A stretch of 9,187 nucleotides of DNA from an uncultured Gemmobacter sp. (GTDB taxonomy: Bacteria; Pseudomonadota; Alphaproteobacteria; Rhodobacterales; Rhodobacteraceae), in the NCBI GenBank assembly GCA_937983495.1, contig CALKAA010000303.1:1-9187 (forward strand), read 5' to 3'. The notes under the pieces are model-generated. The model was not told the origin of the DNA and searched no databases. It was given only the letters and a program-made list of their open reading frames with translations. Of this stretch, positions 6,954 through 9,187 are shown in pieces. The translations under genes were made by a program, and so were the position numbers. Every line of letters starts with the position of its first letter. The first letter of the stretch is position 1.

Positions 6954-8309
6954 TCAGATCGCGGCTGAATGCTGCGCCTTGCTTTGATCATAGGCATCAA
7001 AGGTCCGCGCGATCATCCGGGTCAGCGGACGGGCGCGCGGCGGGATGCTCAATGCCTCCGCCGTCAGGTCCACCATATCGCCGAACTGCGCCTTGGCGGC
7101 GGCAAACATCGGGGCCAGTTGGGCCGCGGTCGCGCCGAAATCGCGCTGCAACTCGGCCAGTGACACGCGAAAATCGCACATCAGCGCCTCAATGATCCGG
7201 CCGCGCAGCGTATCCTCGCCGGCAAAGGCATGGCCGCGATGGGTGGTGAAATGGCCGTCGCGCACCCCCTTGGTATAATCCGAGGTGCGCGAGGCATTCT
7301 GCGCAAAACCTTGCGGAAAGCGCGAGATGCTGGAGGCCCCGAGCCCCACCAGCACCCCTGACGTGTCGTCGGTATAGCCCTGGAAATTGCGCCGCAGCCG
7401 CCCCTGCCGCGCCGCCACCGCCATACGATCTTCGGGCTTGGCGAAATGGTCGATCCCGATGGCCTCATAACCATCCCATTGAAACAGCTTGGTCGCGGTC
7501 TCGAACAGGCGCAGGCGTTCCTGCGGGGTCGGAATGGCATCCGAAGGGATCATTTGCTGGCGGCGGCTCATCCAGGGCACATGGGCATAGCCGTAAAGCG
7601 CCACCCGGTCGGGCGAGAGGCTGAGGAGTTTCTGCACCGAATCCGAGATGCGCGCGGGCGTCTGGAACGGCAGCCCATAGAGAATATCGGCGTTCAGACT
7701 ATGCACGCCGCGCTCGCGGATCATCACCGCCACATCGCGCGTCAGTTCATAGGGCTGGATGCGGCCGATGGTCTTTTGAATTTCCGGGTCGAAATCCTGC
7801 ACCCCGATCGAGGCGCGATTCATCCCCGCCGCTGCCAGCGCGTCCAGCCGGGGGGCATCCACCTCATCGGGGTCGATCTCCACCGAAAACTCGGCCCCCT
7901 CGGCCAGCGGCACCGCGTCAAACACCGCGCCCGCCAGATCGCGGATCAGCCCCGGTTGCAACAGCGTCGGCGTGCCACCGCCCCAATGCAGGCGACTGAG
8001 CCGCACGCCCGGCGCCAGATGCCGCTTCAGCAGCGCAATTTCCGCTTTCAGAACATCGACATAGGCAATCACCGGATCATCGCTGGAGGTGCCCTGCGTG
8101 CGGCAGGCACAAAACCAGCACAAGCGGCGGCAAAACGGCACATGCAGGTAAAGCGAGATTTCCGCCCCTGCCGGGATCGCCTCGATCCATTGCGCAAACA
8201 GCTTCGGACTCACGCCCTCGCCGAAATGCGGGGCGGTGGGGTAGCTGGTATAGCGGGGCACCCGTGCGTCGAACAAACCGAGCCGGGCGAGTTGCGATTC
8301 CTGTTCCAT
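6954..8309 (-). CDS. hemN: Oxygen-independent coproporphyrinogen III oxidase (radical SAM)
   Basis: Catalyses oxidative decarboxylation of two propionates of coproporphyrinogen III to give protoporphyrinogen IX without oxygen, in the cytoplasm, for haem (and bacteriochlorophyll where present). The 451-residue length fits the family. Residues 19-29 (RYTSYPTAPHF) are the HemN N-terminal hallmark. C60, C64 and C67 form the radical SAM CxxxCxxC, and C69 completes the CxxxCxxCxC pattern that separates true HemN from HemW-like proteins. GGGTPT at 110-115 binds SAM, and NFQGYT is at 308-313. The ATG at 8309 gives the expected N-terminus, but its ribosome site is poor (AGG only 3 bases upstream). The Rhodobacter copy beside fnrL is named hemZ. 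It diverges from fnrL across a spacer with an FNR box, so FnrL-dependent induction at low oxygen is likely. Confidence 0.96.
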   Translation of the reverse strand: MEQESQLARLGLFDARVPRYTSYPTAPHFGEGVSPKLFAQWIEAIPAGAEISLYLHVPFCRRLCWFCACRTQGTSSDDPVIAYVDVLKAEIALLKRHLAPGVRLSRLHWGGGTPTLLQPGLIRDLAGAVFDAVPLAEGAEFSVEIDPDEVDAPRLDALAAAGMNRASIGVQDFDPEIQKTIGRIQPYELTRDVAVMIRERGVHSLNADILYGLPFQTPARISDSVQKLLSLSPDRVALYGYAHVPWMSRRQQMIPSDAIPTPQERLRLFETATKLFQWDGYEAIGIDHFAKPEDRMAVAARQGRLRRNFQGYTDDTSGVLVGLGASSISRFPQGFAQNASRTSDYTKGVRDGHFTTHRGHAFAGEDTLRGRIIEALMCDFRVSLAELQRDFGATAAQLAPMFAAAKAQFGDMVDLTAEALSIPPRARPLTRMIARTFDAYDQSKAQHSAAI

Positions 8310-8372
8310 GCGCCTAAACTGGCCCGAACGCCGCGCGCAGGCTTTGATGTAAATCAAGATCAGGAAAACCGG
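8310..8372. promoter_or_regulatory. Divergent hemN-fnrL promoter/leader region
   Basis: Only 63 bases separate the two start codons. Besides the FNR box, the plus strand carries the fnrL ribosome site AGGA (8362-8365), seven bases before ATG 8373. The minus strand shows only a weak AGG next to the hemN ATG. I could not find convincing -35/-10 pairs in either direction, so parts of one or both promoters may extend into the opposite coding sequence. Confidence 0.6.
8344..8357. promoter_or_regulatory. FNR/FnrL binding site (perfect consensus)
   Basis: TTGATGTAAATCAA matches the palindromic FNR consensus TTGAT-N4-ATCAA in all ten conserved positions. It lies 34 bases before the hemN start and 15 bases before the fnrL start. 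The adjacent fnrL product has the E..SR recognition residues that read TTGAT half-sites. FnrL is therefore expected to bind here under low oxygen, probably activating hemN and repressing or modulating fnrL. This role is inferred from position and from Rhodobacter precedent. Confidence 0.92.
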
Positions 8373-9119
8373 ATGCCGATGCAGGACATGCACCTTGTGC
8401 ATCACGAGTGTGGAGATTGCCCGATCCGTCACCGTGCCGTGTGCGCGCGTTGCGAGAGCGACGAGTTGGCCCGGCTGGAGCAGATCAAGTATTATCGCAG
8501 CTTTCAGGCCGGGCAGACGGTGATCTGGTCGGGCGACCGGATGGATTTCGTGGCCTCGGTGGTCACCGGTATCGCCACGCTGACGCAGACGCTGGAGGAT
8601 GGGCGGCGGCAGATGGTCGGCCTTCTGCTGCCTTCGGATTTCGTGGGCCGCCCCGGTCGGGCCACGGCGGCTTATGATGTGACGGCGACGACCGATCTGG
8701 TCATGTGCTGTTTCCGCAAGAAACCCTTTGAAGACATGATGCTGACCACGCCGCATGTCGCGCAGCGCCTGCTGGAAATGACACTCGACGAGCTGGATGC
8801 GGCGCGCGAATGGATGCTGCTTCTGGGCCGCAAGACCGCGCGGGAAAAGATCGCCTCGCTGTTGGGGATCATCGCGCGGCGCGATGCTTCGCTGAAGCTG
8901 AAGGCGCCGAAAGGGGCCGTCACCTTCGACCTGCCGCTGACGCGCGAGGAAATGGCGGATTATCTGGGCCTGACGCTGGAAACCGTCAGCCGTCAGGTGT
9001 CCGCCCTCAAGCGGGATGGCGTGATCCTGCTGGAAGGCAAGCGCCACGTCACCATCCCCGATTTCGACCGCCTGATGGAAGAGGCGGGCGATGACAGCGA
9101 TGGCGGGATGTTGGGGTAG
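8373..9119 (+). CDS. fnrL: Anaerobic transcriptional regulator FnrL, Crp/Fnr family
   Basis: Global oxygen-responsive regulator; in Rhodobacter FnrL controls haem, cytochrome oxidase and photosynthesis genes. It has 248 residues, the same as Rhodobacter FnrL as I recall it. N-terminal cysteines C13, C16, C24 and C27 plus C112/C113 offer ligands for an oxygen-labile [4Fe-4S] cluster. A cyclic-nucleotide-type beta-roll covers about 30-115, a dimer helix about 125-150, and the winged helix-turn-helix about 180-230. The recognition helix LTLETVSRQVSALKRDGVI has E203, S206 and R207, the E..SR triad that reads TTGAT. The ATG at 8373 is favoured over 8379 and 8388 because AGGA sits seven bases upstream and C13 falls in the same position as in Rhodobacter. 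The open frame extending upstream is the complement of hemN. Divergent from hemN, followed by a strong stem-loop. Confidence 0.97.
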   Translation: MPMQDMHLVHHECGDCPIRHRAVCARCESDELARLEQIKYYRSFQAGQTVIWSGDRMDFVASVVTGIATLTQTLEDGRRQMVGLLLPSDFVGRPGRATAAYDVTATTDLVMCCFRKKPFEDMMLTTPHVAQRLLEMTLDELDAAREWMLLLGRKTAREKIASLLGIIARRDASLKLKAPKGAVTFDLPLTREEMADYLGLTLETVSRQVSALKRDGVILLEGKRHVTIPDFDRLMEEAGDDSDGGMLG

Positions 9120-9151
9120 GTCTGGCTGCGGTCATCGCACCATGTGCATTC

Positions 9152-9187
9152 GGGCGGAAATCGGAAACGCACCGCGTTTCCCCGCCC
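9152..9187 (+). terminator. Probable fnrL transcription terminator (stem-loop reaching the window edge)
   Basis: GGAAACGC (9163-9170) and GCGTTTCC (9174-9181) form a perfect 8-bp stem with a 3-base ACC loop. Outside it GGGCGG (9152-9157) pairs with CCGCCC (9182-9187), giving 14 bp in all with a 5-base bulge on one side. It starts 32 bases after the fnrL stop. The window ends at the last paired base, so the presence of a T-tract cannot be checked. The strength and placement favour a terminator and a monocistronic fnrL. Confidence 0.7.

Noticed and set aside
6982..7002. CTTTGAT/ATCAAAG inverted repeat resembling a second FNR box
   Set aside because: The spacing between TTGAT and ATCAA is 11 bases minus the shared arms, in effect a 7-base spacer instead of 4. 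It lies inside the hemN C-terminal coding sequence with no promoter context.
7446..8372. Upstream extension of the fnrL frame across hemN, suggesting a longer fusion protein
   Set aside because: This stretch is the exact complement of hemN coding sequence, which has all family motifs. ATG 8373 has a good ribosome site and gives the expected 248-residue FnrL.
8310..9047. Upstream extension of the hemN frame through the spacer and across fnrL
   Set aside because: It is antisense to fnrL and shows no domain. The ATG at 8309 gives the standard HemN N-terminus.

Overview
The window is GC-rich, gene-dense DNA, most likely from an alphaproteobacterium of the Rhodobacterales (Rhodobacter/Paracoccaceae-like). 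The main reason is the right end, where an anaerobic coproporphyrinogen III oxidase gene (hemN, called hemZ in Rhodobacter) is divergent from an FnrL-type Crp/Fnr regulator, with a perfect FNR box between them. This arrangement is known from Rhodobacter, and the 248-residue regulator reads like Rhodobacter FnrL along its length (compared from memory).

Layout. Positions 1-5558 hold four tightly packed plus-strand genes in the order yejA-yejB-yejE-yejF: a substrate-binding protein that lost its 5' end to the window edge, two inner-membrane permeases and a double ATPase. Together they form one peptide/oligopeptide ABC importer. A family-4-type glycosyltransferase gene (5559-6788) follows with no intergenic base and appears to belong to the same transcript. 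A 165-base gap between convergent genes (6789-6953) holds several inverted repeats but no gene. hemN (6954-8309, minus) and fnrL (8373-9119, plus) then diverge from a 63-base spacer carrying the FNR box. A strong stem-loop, probably the fnrL terminator, runs to the last base.

How the genes work together. The left half imports peptides: periplasmic capture, passage through YejBE, energy from YejF. Relatives take up microcin C and antimicrobial peptides in enterobacteria and murein peptides in rhizobia, so the substrate here is open. The glycosyltransferase's link to it is unexplained. The right half is an oxygen-response module: FnrL senses low oxygen through a [4Fe-4S] cluster and probably acts at the shared box to control oxygen-independent haem synthesis and its own gene.

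Nothing here amounts to a clearly new system. The best leads are the geometry of the FNR box relative to both start codons, paired cysteines in three extracytoplasmic parts of the importer, and the coupled glycosyltransferase. I saw no tRNA, rRNA, CRISPR array, insertion sequence or attachment site.
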